A stretch of 64,000 nt of DNA from Nonomuraea longispora (GTDB lineage: Bacteria; Actinomycetota; Actinomycetes; Streptosporangiales; Streptosporangiaceae). The stretch is taken from positions 1-64,000 of the forward strand of contig NZ_SMJZ01000011.1 in assembly GCF_004348345.1 (NCBI RefSeq), in the 5' to 3' direction. The notes under the pieces were generated by a model that was given only the letters and a program-made list of their open reading frames with translations, searched no databases and was not told the origin of the DNA. Position numbers and translations under genes: made by a program. Positions 8,924-16,966 of the stretch are shown here, one piece after another (the stretch's first letter is position 1; each line of letters begins with the position of its first letter).

Positions 8924-8955
8924 ACGGCCCGGCACCGATTTCGGTGCCGGGCCGT
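8924..8955 (+). terminator. Second, strong hairpin after glnA
   Basis: Perfect 15-bp stem (8924-8938 with 8941-8955) around a 2-nt centre, stem sequence ACGGCCCGGCACCGA. It has no T-run and is nearly palindromic, so it may stop transcription from both sides. It marks the boundary between core glnA and the accessory block. Confidence 0.75.
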
Positions 8956-9435
8956 CCTGCTCATCCTCGTAGCTGTGGGAGCGGGATGGACGGAGCTGGA
9001 CGTGTGCCTGCGGGTCGACTGGGGATGGCAAGGCAGGTACGTGCCTGTGGATGCCTGGCTCGCCCGGCGTCGACCTGAACCAGTGGACGCCATCCAGAGA
9101 CTTCGACCGGTTCGCGGCGGTTGAAGTTCTCGAACACCTGGACAAGCCGGAGCGGCTGGTCCAGGTCCTGCAGCAGCACGCGACGAAGGGCGTCCGTGGT
9201 GACGACTCCGCATCCGGTCGCCACGAAGCTCTGAGGCGATCAACGACCGGGAGGGTGAACGACGATCCGGGCCGTGCACGCCGGGAGGGGAACCGTATTC
9301 GCGCACCGCGCCCGATCCCGGTGCAGACGCACGTGGGAATCCGTGCGGAAGGTCAGGCCGCACGTGCCGCTATCCCGCGACCAGTGTGGCCACGTGGTGT
9401 ACGCGACGACCTCCCGCATCCGCCCTGCTCTGTGA
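8956..9435. other. Spacer with no supported gene
   Basis: 480 bp between the glnA terminator and the profilin-like gene. A plus-strand frame (9051-9452) contains AVEVLEHLDKPERL, reminiscent of the segment after motif II in methyltransferases, but no SAM-binding motif precedes it. This is at most a small relic. No promoter, repeat or RNA was recognised. Confidence 0.35.
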
Positions 9436-9819
9436 TCAGTACCCAGCGCTGATCAGTTCGTCGGCAATGGACTCGAGGATGGGGCCTGCTTCGGGTGCCT
9501 GTATCGGGGCGACATACTGCGCGACGATGATACTTCGTTTGATCTTCACCACGATCGCGCCGTCGGGTCCCCTCTTGAGGTAGAGGGAGCGACCGGTGAA
9601 CGAGATGAAGAAGAACTTCTGGCCGCACAGCTTCAGGCCGGCGGCCTCGACCCGCGAGAGGTCCTCGAATCCATCGACGATTGCGTGCCGCTCCTGGGGG
9701 CTGGGCGCGTACCCCTCGGACGCAGCCAGGAGTTCGCCGTCCAGCCCGATGACTGCGGCGGAGCTGAACTTACCGGAGCCGATCACATCGTAGTCCACAC
9801 AGTGCTGTAAGACGTCCAT
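9436..9819 (-). CDS. Profilin-like protein
   Basis: 127 residues, no signal peptide. The order and spacing follow eukaryotic profilins: KFSSAAVIGLDGELLAAS (profilin SSAAIIGxDGSVWA), an ERHAIVDGFED helix, LKLCGQKFFFISF (family LxxGGxKYxVI), an RGPDGAIVVKIKRSIIVAQY strand pair, and a C-terminal helix GPILESIADELISAGY (family MVVERLGDYLIxxG). Profilins are 125-140 residues and bind actin monomers, poly-Pro and phosphoinositides; no actin gene is nearby. The ATG at 9819 has the Shine-Dalgarno GAGGAAGG. Roadblock/LC7 proteins have a related fold and are the main alternative. Confidence 0.72.
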   Translation of the reverse strand: MDVLQHCVDYDVIGSGKFSSAAVIGLDGELLAASEGYAPSPQERHAIVDGFEDLSRVEAAGLKLCGQKFFFISFTGRSLYLKRGPDGAIVVKIKRSIIVAQYVAPIQAPEAGPILESIADELISAGY

Positions 9820-9825
9820 ACACAA

Positions 9826-10138
9826 CCCTTCCTCTTCACCGCCCTAGTCGTACCATCCACCGCTGTCTATCCGCGCCCCCGGCTTGCGCTGGCGGTGCAC
9901 TTTCATCCGCTGGCCGAGAACGCCCCGCCCCTCCCGAAGGGACACTGTTGGCGGAGTAGATCAAACAGAGGTGGCTTCATGATCACACATGCGATCACGA
10001 ATCCGCTTCTCTTGTGTCGCTGGGGCGCGCTTCGCCAAGAGCTGGTCCAGAGGACCATGGCGGCAAGGTAGGCCAGGTCGTTCGTATGGACATGTACCGG
10101 CGCCGAAATCTCGTCGACAGCGCTGCTACTGGCCGCCT
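9826..10138. other. Spacer upstream of the DUF5946 gene
   Basis: 313 bp between divergently oriented small genes. Composition is slightly less G+C-rich than its surroundings. GATCAC occurs twice (9979-9984 and 9991-9996). No gene or strong structure was recognised; it presumably holds both promoters. Confidence 0.3.
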
Positions 10139-10639
10139 ATGGTGCAGATCATGGCGGACAGCCCTGTCGTGGATCGGTGCGAGTGCGGTGCAGTTGCCGG
10201 CCCGTTGGGCACATGCGTGGACTACTACCATGCCATTCTCTCCGAAGAGCAGGCCGATGCCCGGATGTACAGGTGGCACGCGCTGGTGGTCTGTGCGTAT
10301 CTCGTGCAGCATCCTTCCAGAGCTCATGAGAAGTACCTCGACGGTCAGTTCCGCCAGCTGCAGCTTTACGTGGACCAGGGCCTTGACGCGCTGCTTCGCG
10401 TGGCGGCCCGTCAGGTAGCGCGGAACAAGCACGGGGCGAGGCCGGGCTACGACATGGCGCCATTGGCGGCATACGCACCGCTCCCGCCGGGCGGACCGCC
10501 TGGGCACTTCCGGGCTACGTTCTGCGCTCTCCCGGTCAGGGACGGCAGCTTCGTATTTGATGGACATCCGGCATACGGACACCGCATCGAGACCATTGCC
10601 GAAGCGACTGTGGAGTCCTGGAGATCCATCCAGGCCTGA
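10139..10639 (+). CDS. DUF5946 family protein
   Basis: About 166 residues, cytoplasmic. The N-terminal CECGAVAGPLGTC pattern (possible metal-binding Cys) leads into VDYYHAILSEEQ and HALVVCAYLVQHPSRAHEKYLDGQF. This C-x-CG...C...YH...E...H.L...Y..QHPS array is characteristic of DUF5946, whose function is unknown. ATG at 10139 or 10151 (MADSPVVD) are both possible; neither has a clear Shine-Dalgarno. Sits alone in the accessory block. Confidence 0.65.
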   Translation: MVQIMADSPVVDRCECGAVAGPLGTCVDYYHAILSEEQADARMYRWHALVVCAYLVQHPSRAHEKYLDGQFRQLQLYVDQGLDALLRVAARQVARNKHGARPGYDMAPLAAYAPLPPGGPPGHFRATFCALPVRDGSFVFDGHPAYGHRIETIAEATVESWRSIQA

Positions 10640-10850
10640 CACCCGAAGGCCATCGGCAAAGCTCGTCCCAGAAGCGGGAACGCGCTTCTCCACGCCGTTG
10701 CTGAACCGAAGCCGGACCAGCCGCTGGGCGACCAGGACCGCGTGGTCGCCCTAGATGTCGTAGCCGACCTCGGTCGAGCCCGGCACCGTCGCGACGGTGC
10801 CGGGCATCGCGTCGTCGAGGGCGAAGTCCCGCAGGAGCGCGTTCGGACGG

Positions 10851-11291
10851 TCACGAATACAGGCGCACCGTTTCGGACTCGCGGCTGCCGTTCACGCACA
10901 TGCCGTGCGGGTTCACGTCCTCGTCGCTCTGGCGGTCGCGGCACCACCAGGTCTGCCCGTCGACCTCGACCGTCAGGCCGGCGGCTTCGCCTGCTGGGCC
11001 GGGAGGGGAGCCTTCGATGGCGGCTTTCGCCACCTTCATGGCGGTCTCGCAGGCGGCTTCCTTGTCTTCGGAGCTGTTCGCCACCACGGCCAGCCCGAGG
11101 CTGCCGCATTGGTACTCCCGGATGGCGGCATCGGCGGGTGCCGGGTCCAGCGCCGGGGCGAGGTGGGCGGCAGGCGAGGTGGCGCTCGGCCGGCTCGCGA
11201 ACGCGGCCGAGGCGAGTCCGCCGACGGTGACGGTGGCCAAGGCCCCCGCCACCATGAACGCGATCGAGGCGCGGGTCGAAATCCTGTCCAT
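10851..11291 (-). CDS. Small secreted four-Cys protein, paralog A
   Basis: 146 residues. A signal peptide (MDRISTRASIAFMVAGALAT, ending near SAAFASR) precedes a mature domain with four Cys in the blocks YQCGSLGLAVV, EAACETAMKV, TVEVDGQTWWCRD and HGMCVNG. It is paralogous to the next gene upstream (11415-11858), which has the same Cys order and the same V-x-V-D-G-x-x-W-x-C block. Two disulfides are likely. The ATG at 11291 has the Shine-Dalgarno GGAGGGAG. Function unknown. Confidence 0.7.
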   Translation of the reverse strand: MDRISTRASIAFMVAGALATVTVGGLASAAFASRPSATSPAAHLAPALDPAPADAAIREYQCGSLGLAVVANSSEDKEAACETAMKVAKAAIEGSPPGPAGEAAGLTVEVDGQTWWCRDRQSDEDVNPHGMCVNGSRESETVRLYS

Positions 11292-11414
11292 CTGAAACAC
11301 TCCCTCCATAGGTCCGGAGTCGAGTCGAGACGCGGTTTTCAGCGCGGGCACGGGCCGCATCGAACGGATGCGGGAGCTCCTCACCGCAGAGATCCCCTCA
11401 CCCCGGCGATCTGC

Positions 11415-11858
11415 TCAACTCACGGAGTGGAACGTGGACAGTGAGAGCATCTCGCCGCCGTGCGAGCATTCGACGTAGTCGTCGTCGCCCTGCTTCTTCT
11501 GGACGCAGGCCCAGCTCGCGCCGTCGACCGTCACCGAGACGGCCCGATCGGCGCCGGCTTGCCGGGGCGCGGCGGTGTAGGCGTTGGCGACCTGGCCGGC
11601 CATGGCGCACGCCTGGGCCATCTCCCGATCGCTCTGCATGGTCATCTTGAGGCCGCCCGGCCCATGCCCGCAGGCGAAATTGTCGCGGAGGGTACCGGGC
11701 ACGCGCAGGGCGCTCCCCGTGGGCAGAGCGCTCCCCGTGGTCAGGGCCGGCGGCTCCCCGGCGGACGCGGCCTCGGCCGGGCCACCGATGGCGATGACGG
11801 CGCCTCCGGCCAGGACGGCAGGAAAGACGCGGGCGATGATGGTGCGCAGGTGAAGCAT
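11415..11858 (-). CDS. Small secreted four-Cys protein, paralog B
   Basis: 147 residues. Signal peptide MLHLRTIIARVFPAVLAGGA ending near PAEAASA, a short Thr/Ser/Pro-rich linker, then a domain with FACGHGPGGLKM, QACAMAGQVANAY, VTVDGASWACVQK and YVECSHGG. Cys number and order match paralog A. The ATG at 11858 has GGGGGA 9 nt upstream; another ATG at 11867 lacks room for a ribosome site. It starts 23 bp after the small secreted gene at 11882-12175, so the genes are likely co-transcribed. No known domain recognised. Confidence 0.72.
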   Translation of the reverse strand: MLHLRTIIARVFPAVLAGGAVIAIGGPAEAASAGEPPALTTGSALPTGSALRVPGTLRDNFACGHGPGGLKMTMQSDREMAQACAMAGQVANAYTAAPRQAGADRAVSVTVDGASWACVQKKQGDDDYVECSHGGEMLSLSTFHSVS

Positions 11859-11881
11859 GGCGAGCATTCCCCCGAATCGTG

Positions 11882-12175
11882 CTAGTCGTCCACCGGGCGG
11901 CAGTCCAGGGCCGCCGTGCCGGTGTCCTGGTCGGCCGGGCTGGTGCAGGTCTGCTTGCGCGGCTTGTCACACAAGAACTCCCCGCCTCCCTGCCAGGTGC
12001 AGTTGGCCTTGAGGTAGCCGTCGATGCCGTTGATGTTGCTGCAGTACACGCCTGTCTGCGTGTACGCGCAGCCACCTCGGGGCGCGTCGGTCAACTCCGA
12101 TGGCATGGGCGTCGGGGAGGGCGCGGACACCACGGATGCCAGCCCGAGCTGGGCCGCGAGCAAAAACGAGATCAT
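11882..12175 (-). CDS. Small secreted six-Cys protein
   Basis: 97 residues. A short signal peptide (MISFLLAAQLGLASVVSA) is followed by a Pro/Ser/Thr linker and a domain with six Cys: GGCAYTQ, VYCSN, ANCTW, FLCDK, QTCTS and LDCRP. Three disulfides are plausible. Start ATG at 12175 with an upstream GGGGAGAGG. First gene of a likely three-gene set of secreted proteins on the minus strand. Function unknown. Confidence 0.62.
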   Translation of the reverse strand: MISFLLAAQLGLASVVSAPSPTPMPSELTDAPRGGCAYTQTGVYCSNINGIDGYLKANCTWQGGGEFLCDKPRKQTCTSPADQDTGTAALDCRPVDD

Positions 12176-12949
12176 GACGTCGCCTCTCCCCCGTCTACGA
12201 GCGGATACCTGCTCCACCAGTTCCGCGTGGGGACACCCTGCCGCGGATACGGTCGCGCGAGCCTCCTCCGTGGATGGACCTCCGTGGATGGACCTCGCCG
12301 GCGCGGACGGCCGCGCTGCGCCGGACGCCTCTGTGAGCACCGTCGGCCGGGGGCAGGTTCCGTCGCGGCCCGCGGCTCGAGACGGGTGGGATCTGTCGCG
12401 TCGCTGGCGTGTCAGGGCCGCGGCTCCATGTGCGCGGCCGGTCTGCCGTTTCGTGCGGTCACCGGTCAGCTCTACCCGGCGTGGGTAACGCCCATCCTGG
12501 ATCCGCCCCAAAACCGGTCCAACTGCCCCCTTAACAGGCGCCGGTCGCGACGTCGGGCCGTGTGGGAAGGGCCGTGGGGGCATCGTCGCCTTCGCGCTGG
12601 TCCTGCACCTCGCGGGCGCGGTGGCCATTACTCACTGCCACTTTGCGGCCCATCACAGCAACCGCTCTTGGTGGCTGGGGGTGGGGCCCTGTCCCCGCCA
12701 CATCCGTTGAGAATCCCGCGCCCACTCGCGTCGAGAAGGGAGAACTCGCCAGGTCGCTGGAGAACGCGCCACCACGGTGGAACCCGCAGGCGGGTGTCAA
12801 TAACGGCGCATGCTCCGGCGTTGCTGCCCACGCGAGTCGGACCAGGGGTGATGCGCTATCCCGCGGCGGCCTGGGAGCCGCGCACGTTGCGCGCGGCGAT
12901 CGTGTCGAGGAAGCCGAACCCGTATACCTCGATCACGCGCGCCGCGTGA
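12176..12949. other. Long non-coding stretch in the accessory block
   Basis: 774 bp with open frames on both strands but none with recognisable motifs. It includes a 14-bp tandem duplication at 12265-12292 (CCTCCGTGGATGGA twice). A minus-strand 26-codon frame (12856-12936, GTG start, VIEVYGFGFLDTIAARNV) looks protein-like but has no family or ribosome site and may be a gene fragment. Confidence 0.35.
12265..12292 (+). repeat. 14-bp tandem duplication
   Basis: CCTCCGTGGATGGA occurs twice head-to-tail at 12265-12278 and 12279-12292. It lies in non-coding DNA; probably a replication-slippage duplication. Confidence 0.8.
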
Positions 12950-12981
12950 AAAGGCCATCGGCTGCTCAGTCGATGGCCTTT
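12950..12981 (-). terminator. Intrinsic terminator after the His/Asp-rich secreted protein gene
   Basis: Perfect 11-bp stem AAAGGCCATCG / CGATGGCCTTT with a 10-nt loop. Read on the minus strand the hairpin ends in TTTT, the form of a rho-independent terminator. It lies 70 bp beyond the stop of the gene at 13052-13558. Confidence 0.8.
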
Positions 12982-13051
12982 CCCGCGGGACCTGCGTGCG
13001 GGCCTCAACCTGTGGCGGCGAGCGCCGCCCTGGGGTCAGCCGCCCTGGCAG

Positions 13052-13558
13052 TCACCATCCGGTGAGATCACCGTCGATCGGCCACCAGCCGTCGCGGTCG
13101 TGGCCGAAGCCGTCGCGCTCGTGGTCACGGTGGTCGAAGTCACGGTGGTCGAAGTCACGGTGGTCGCGGTCTTCGCGCTCGGTGTCCTCATTCTCGACCA
13201 CCGGCGGCTGGACCTGCTCGACCCTGACGTCGTCGCGGTGGTGGCGGCGATGCTTGTTCTTGTTGCGGTTGAGGTTGTGGACGATGATGTCGATCTTCGG
13301 CGGGCGCCAGCGCGGGCTGCGCAGGATCGGCTTCTCCTTCGAGACGCGCCTCGGCTTCGAGACGTGCCGAACCGGTGCGGACGGCGGGCCTCCCGCCTCC
13401 ACGGCGACGTAACCCGCGCTCGCGCTGGCCACCCCTTGGCCCACGGGAAGGAACATGGCACCGGCGACGACGCCGGTCAGAGCTAGTATCGCGAACCGCC
13501 CATGGCGCGGCGTTCGCGGTTGCCGACTTCTAGTATTCACGCGCTCGTTTCCATTCAT
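13052..13558 (-). CDS. Secreted His/Asp/Arg-rich protein
   Basis: About 168 residues. A basic N-terminus and hydrophobic segment (GRFAILALTGVVAGAMFLPV), then GVASASA, form a signal peptide. The mature part is highly charged: a basic stretch (RNKNKHRRHHRDD), an EDTEREDRDHRD stretch and tandem HRDFD repeats ending DRDGWWPIDG. The His/Asp content could bind divalent metals, which is speculative. ATG 13558 was chosen because the signal peptide starts there; an upstream ATG at 13621 is possible. Low-complexity composition, no known family. Confidence 0.6.
   Translation of the reverse strand: MNGNERVNTRSRQPRTPRHGRFAILALTGVVAGAMFLPVGQGVASASAGYVAVEAGGPPSAPVRHVSKPRRVSKEKPILRSPRWRPPKIDIIVHNLNRNKNKHRRHHRDDVRVEQVQPPVVENEDTEREDRDHRDFDHRDFDHRDHERDGFGHDRDGWWPIDGDLTGW
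13125..13169 (-). repeat. 15-bp in-frame tandem repeat
   Basis: The unit TCACGGTGGTCGAAG (plus strand) occurs at 13125-13139 and 13140-13154, with a third degenerate copy to 13169. It encodes the HRDFD repeats of the secreted protein at 13052-13558. Five-codon steps keep the frame. Confidence 0.8.
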
Positions 13559-13705
13559 GGATAGATCAGCCGAACCCGGCACCCACTCGTCAGATGCTCG
13601 GATGGAAGCAGACGTACCCATGCAGATATTCTCAGCTACCTCTATAAACCCAAACGTCCCGTCAAAACCTAAACGTCCAATAATGATCTGAGCTTCGTTT
13701 ACCGC

Positions 13706-14404
13706 TCAGAAGTTGTAGCGCGGTGAGGAGGCGGTCAGGACCGCGGGCTCCGGGCTGACCGGCCAGAGGTCGCGCGCCTCGCCGGCCAGTGCGGCGACGA
13801 GCGCCTCGACGTCGGCGCGGGCCGTGTCGTGCAGGGCCTCCGCGACGATCAGGACGTCGCTCGTGGTGCCGCGCACGGCTGAGTGGCCGCTCTGGCGGTT
13901 GGTCCAGCGGCGGGCGTGCGCCATCGCCTCGGCGTCGGCGAAGACGACCTCGCCGGGCGGCGGATGCTCCGTCTCGCCGGAGAAGGTCACGTACGTCTCG
14001 TCGCCCGCCGCGTACCGGACCTCGACGCAGGAGGAGATCCGCGAGACGTCGAAGACGGCCACCGGGATCGCGTACGCGAGGGACATCGCGTTGCACAGGT
14101 CGATCAGCGGGTGCAGCCGCGGCAGAGCGCCCTCCTTTCTGAAGCGGCGCAGCAGCGACTCCGACGCGCAGCGGTACCGCGTCGGCTTCAGGCCCATCGC
14201 CGAGAACGCCCGGCGCCACGCCTGGATCTCCGGCAGCTCGCCCTCGGAGCAGGTGGCCAGGCGCTTGGCGGCGATCTCACCGTAGTTCGCGAGCCGGTCG
14301 TCCACGTGGACGTCGGCGGTGACGCCGGCCATGGACATCACCCCCGGGACGAGCTCGGGAAAATCACGCCAGATCTCACTCGCATGCTGGAAGTGCACGG
14401 TCAC
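13706..14404 (-). CDS. B3/B4 tRNA-editing-domain protein
   Basis: 232 residues. It is a stand-alone B3/B4 domain as in the editing module of phenylalanyl-tRNA synthetase beta chain. Markers are the RRAFSAMGLKPTRYRCASES substrate-cleft block, LPRLHPLIDLCNAMSLAYAI and PVAVFDVSRI, ending with WTNRQSGHSAV and TSDVLIVAEAL. Free-standing members are thought to hydrolyse mischarged tRNA or act on other small molecules; here this is inferred. GTG start at 14404. Last gene of the minus-strand transport/nitrilase operon, overlapping relics of a SnoaL gene upstream. Confidence 0.85.
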   Translation of the reverse strand: MTVHFQHASEIWRDFPELVPGVMSMAGVTADVHVDDRLANYGEIAAKRLATCSEGELPEIQAWRRAFSAMGLKPTRYRCASESLLRRFRKEGALPRLHPLIDLCNAMSLAYAIPVAVFDVSRISSCVEVRYAAGDETYVTFSGETEHPPPGEVVFADAEAMAHARRWTNRQSGHSAVRGTTSDVLIVAEALHDTARADVEALVAALAGEARDLWPVSPEPAVLTASSPRYNF

Positions 14405-14498
14405 CTCGTCATCGCGGCCAGGAAGAACGGGCCGATCACGATACTCGCTCTCCGGCGCCGGAACGGGGAAGGCACGAGGCGCACTGCCTGCGCCGTCG

Positions 14499-14765
14499 TC
14501 AGGCGGCGGGTAGCGAGGCGAGAAGGTCGGGCAGGCGGCCGGTGGCGGCGGCGACCCGCAGCACGTCCTGGTATTCGCGCCACAGCATGATCCGCCCGTC
14601 GCGGACCCTGAGCACGCCGATGAAGGACGCCGACACCCTCCCCCGTCCCGGGCAGGACGGCCCCCAATGCGTACTCGACGATGATCGTGCCGGGGTCGGC
14701 GGTGTCGTGCACCGTGGCCTCGCCCATCTCCGGCGCGGCCGCACGCTGGAGATCATCTTCACGGG
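14499..14765 (-). pseudogene. SnoaL-like (NTF2-fold) gene, truncated and frameshifted
   Basis: Two frames together give the C-terminal half of a SnoaL-like protein. MGEATVHDTADPGTIIVEY and ALGAVLPGTG are in one frame. ASFIGVLRVRDGRIMLWREY and QDVLRVAAATGRLPDLLASL are in another. The switch falls at or near a run of five C at 14640-14644, suggesting a one-base indel. The N-terminal half, including the first two helices, is missing: the frame runs directly into the end of the GNAT gene. NTF2-fold proteins are usually 120-140 residues, so this copy is dead unless the frame break is a sequencing error. Confidence 0.72.
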
Positions 14766-15292
14766 GTTCCGCGCCTGAGCCGGTAGAGGACGTGACGGCG
14801 CAGCGGGCCGCCCTCGGGGACGCCGGGGTGGTCGAAGTCCTCGGCGGGGTCGCGGGTCATGCCGAGCCGCTCCATCACGGCACGCGAGCGCACGTTGCCC
14901 ACGGCCGTCATGGAGATGAGGGCGTCGAGCCCCGCCTCGGCGAAGGCGAACGTGACGGCCCGCCCGGCCGCCTCGGTGGCGTAGCCGTGCCCCCACGCCG
15001 GGCGGGCCAGCCGCCAGCCGACCTCGACGGCGGGCAGGAAGGGGGCGTCGAACCTCTGCCAGACCAGCCCGGCGAAGCCGATGAAGAGCCCGCTCCCGCG
15101 CACCTCCAGTGCCCACAACCCGAAGCCGTGCCGGTCGAAACCCTCCTCGATCCGGCCGACCATGGTGTCGCTCTGTTCCCGGGTGAGCGTCGCGGGGAAG
15201 TGCTCCATGACCTCGGGGTCGGCGTTCATGGCCGCGAAGGGCACGTGGTCGCTCTCGCGCCACCTTCGCATGATCAGTCGCTCGGTCTCCAC
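14759..15292 (-). CDS. GNAT acetyltransferase (RimJ/RimL type)
   Basis: 177 residues. Begins METERLIMRRWRESDHVPFA, the standard RimL-type opening. It has VGWRLARPAWGHGYATEA (acetyl-CoA pyrophosphate loop, W-G-x-G-Y-A), the GNVRSRAVMERLGM helix of motif B and a C-terminal HVLYRLRR strand. Transfers acetyl from acetyl-CoA to an amine, often a protein N-terminus or a small molecule; target unknown. GTG start at 15292, only 4 bp after the ABC ATPase stop, so it belongs to the same operon. Confidence 0.9.
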   Translation of the reverse strand: METERLIMRRWRESDHVPFAAMNADPEVMEHFPATLTREQSDTMVGRIEEGFDRHGFGLWALEVRGSGLFIGFAGLVWQRFDAPFLPAVEVGWRLARPAWGHGYATEAAGRAVTFAFAEAGLDALISMTAVGNVRSRAVMERLGMTRDPAEDFDHPGVPEGGPLRRHVLYRLRRGTP

Positions 15293-15296
15293 CCGG

Positions 15297-16061
15297 TCAG
15301 AGTACGCGCCCCAGAAAGGCCTTCGTGCGCGGGCTTTGCGGGCGGTCCAGCACGTCGGAGGGGACGCCCGACTCGACCACGACGCCGTCGTCCATGAACA
15401 CCACCCGGTCGGCCACCTCCCGCGCGAACCCGATCTCGTGGGTCACCACGATCATGGTGAGGCCGTCCTCCGCGAGGCCCTTCATCACGGCGAGCACCTC
15501 GCCGACGAGCTCGGGGTCGAGGGCGCTGGTCGGCTCGTCGAACAACATGAGCTTGGGCCGCATCGCCAGCGCGCGGGCGATGGCCACGCGCTGCTGCTGC
15601 CCGCCGGACAGCTGGCGGGGGTAGACGTGCGCCTTCTCCTCCAGCCCGACCCTGCGCAGCAGCGCGTGCGCGCGCTCCTTGGCCTGGTCGCGGGGTTCGC
15701 CACGGACGCCGACGGGGGCCTCGATGACGTTCTGCACCACGGTGTAGTGCGGGAAGAGGTTGAACTGCTGGAAGACCATGCCGATCTCCCTGCGCTGGCG
15801 GGTGACCTGCCGCCGGCGCAGGTGCCGTACGCGGCCACCGGACGCCTCGAACCCGATCAGCTCCCCGTCGACGTGGATGGAGCCGCCGTCGATGGTCTCC
15901 AGGTGGTTGACGCAGCGCAGGAACGTCGACTTGCCCGACCCGGACGGCCCCAGGACGACCACGACCTCCCCCTGCCACACCTCCAGGTCGATGCCCTTGA
16001 GCACCTCCAGGTGACCGAAGTGTTTGCGCACGCCGCGGGCGCGGACCATGGGAACGGTCAC
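15297..16061 (-). CDS. Polar amino-acid ABC transporter, ATP-binding subunit
   Basis: 254 residues, GlnQ/HisP type. Walker [11 protein letters not shown]-loop [13 protein letters not shown], signature [15 protein letters not shown] and Walker [15 protein letters not shown] are all intact, with H-loop VTHEIGFA. Drives uptake with the permease and binding protein encoded immediately upstream. The GTG at 16061 overlaps the permease stop by 4 bp (GTGA); a second in-frame ATG lies at 16049. Confidence 0.95.
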   Translation of the reverse strand: MTVPMVRARGVRKHFGHLEVLKGIDLEVWQGEVVVVLGPSGSGKSTFLRCVNHLETIDGGSIHVDGELIGFEASGGRVRHLRRRQVTRQRREIGMVFQQFNLFPHYTVVQNVIEAPVGVRGEPRDQAKERAHALLRRVGLEEKAHVYPRQLSGGQQQRVAIARALAMRPKLMLFDEPTSALDPELVGEVLAVMKGLAEDGLTMIVVTHEIGFAREVADRVVFMDDGVVVESGVPSDVLDRPQSPRTKAFLGRVL

Positions 16062-16966
16062 GAGGGCACCTCCGGGGTCGGGCGGCGGCGGAAGGTCAGG
16101 AACGACCAGAAGCTCTGCGGGGCGTTCCTGGTGGCGCCGCGTGCGTAGTGGCGCTCGATGAACGACTGGCCGACGTACAGGATCGAGGTGATCATCAGGT
16201 ACCAGAGGCAGGCGACGATCAGCAGCGGGATGGTCTGGAACGTACGGTTGTAGATGGACTGCACGGTGTAGAGCAGGTCGGCCAGCGCGATGACGCTGAC
16301 CAGCGACGTGGCCTTCAGCATGCTGATGACCTGGCTGCCGGTCGGGGGGATGATGAAGCGCATCGCCTGGGGCAGCACGATCCTGCGGAAGGTCCTGGCG
16401 CCGCTCATGCCGAGCGCGGAGGCCGCCTCGGTCTGGCCGTGGTCGACCGACATGAGACCGCCGCGGATGATCTCCGCCATGTACGCGCCCTCGTTCAGGC
16501 CGAGGCCGAGGATGGCGGCGAGCAGCGGTGTGATGAGCACGTTGGTGTCGGCGCTGACGAACTCGGGCCCGAACGGGACACCGAACGAGATCTCCGGCAG
16601 CAGGTACGACAGGTTGTACCAGAGCACGAGCTGCACCAGCACCGGGGTGCCGCGGAAGAACCACACGTACAGGCCGCAGGCGGCCCGCGCGACCGGGTTC
16701 TCCGACAGCCGGCCGATGGCGAGCAGCACGCCGAGGACGACGCCCACGGCCATGGCGATCACGGTGAGCAGCAGCGTGGTGAAGATGCCCTGGCCGATGA
16801 TCTGGGCGTTGACGTACCGGCCGACCACGTCCCACTGGAAGTTGGGGTTGGTGACCAGCAGGCTCACGAGCTGGGCCCCGAGCACGAGCAGGACGATCGA
16901 GGCGACCCAGCGCAGCGGGTGGCGGGTGCGGGCGGCGCCCGCGACGTCGACGTCGGGCAGGCTCAT
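16058..16966 (-). CDS. Polar amino-acid ABC transporter, permease
   Basis: 302 residues of HisM/GlnP type with a long N-terminal extension. Membrane segments include [39 protein letters not shown] and [20 protein letters not shown]. The ATPase-contacting EAA loop reads [20 protein letters not shown] (EAAxxxG). The single permease presumably forms a homodimer. The ATG at 16966 overlaps the binding-protein stop by 4 bp. Confidence 0.94.
   Translation of the reverse strand: MSLPDVDVAGAARTRHPLRWVASIVLLVLGAQLVSLLVTNPNFQWDVVGRYVNAQIIGQGIFTTLLLTVIAMAVGVVLGVLLAIGRLSENPVARAACGLYVWFFRGTPVLVQLVLWYNLSYLLPEISFGVPFGPEFVSADTNVLITPLLAAILGLGLNEGAYMAEIIRGGLMSVDHGQTEAASALGMSGARTFRRIVLPQAMRFIIPPTGSQVISMLKATSLVSVIALADLLYTVQSIYNRTFQTIPLLIVACLWYLMITSILYVGQSFIERHYARGATRNAPQSFWSFLTFRRRPTPEVPS

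Noticed and set aside
9051-9452. Plus-strand frame with EVLEHLDKPERL, methyltransferase-like
   Set aside because: No SAM-binding motif I upstream, no ribosome site, and it runs into the profilin-like gene on the other strand; too weak for a gene or pseudogene call.
10447-11109. Long minus-strand frame across the DUF5946 gene
   Set aside because: Its residues are an Arg/Ser/Pro-rich shadow of the DUF5946 and secreted-protein genes; no start or family.
12856-12936. 26-codon minus-strand frame VIEVYGFGFLDTIAARNV...
   Set aside because: Looks protein-like but has no ribosome site, no family and no partner genes; may be a fragment or chance.
13125-13169. Tandem 15-bp repeat as a CRISPR or origin iteron array
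   Set aside because: It is in-frame within a coding sequence, has no spacers and only about three copies.
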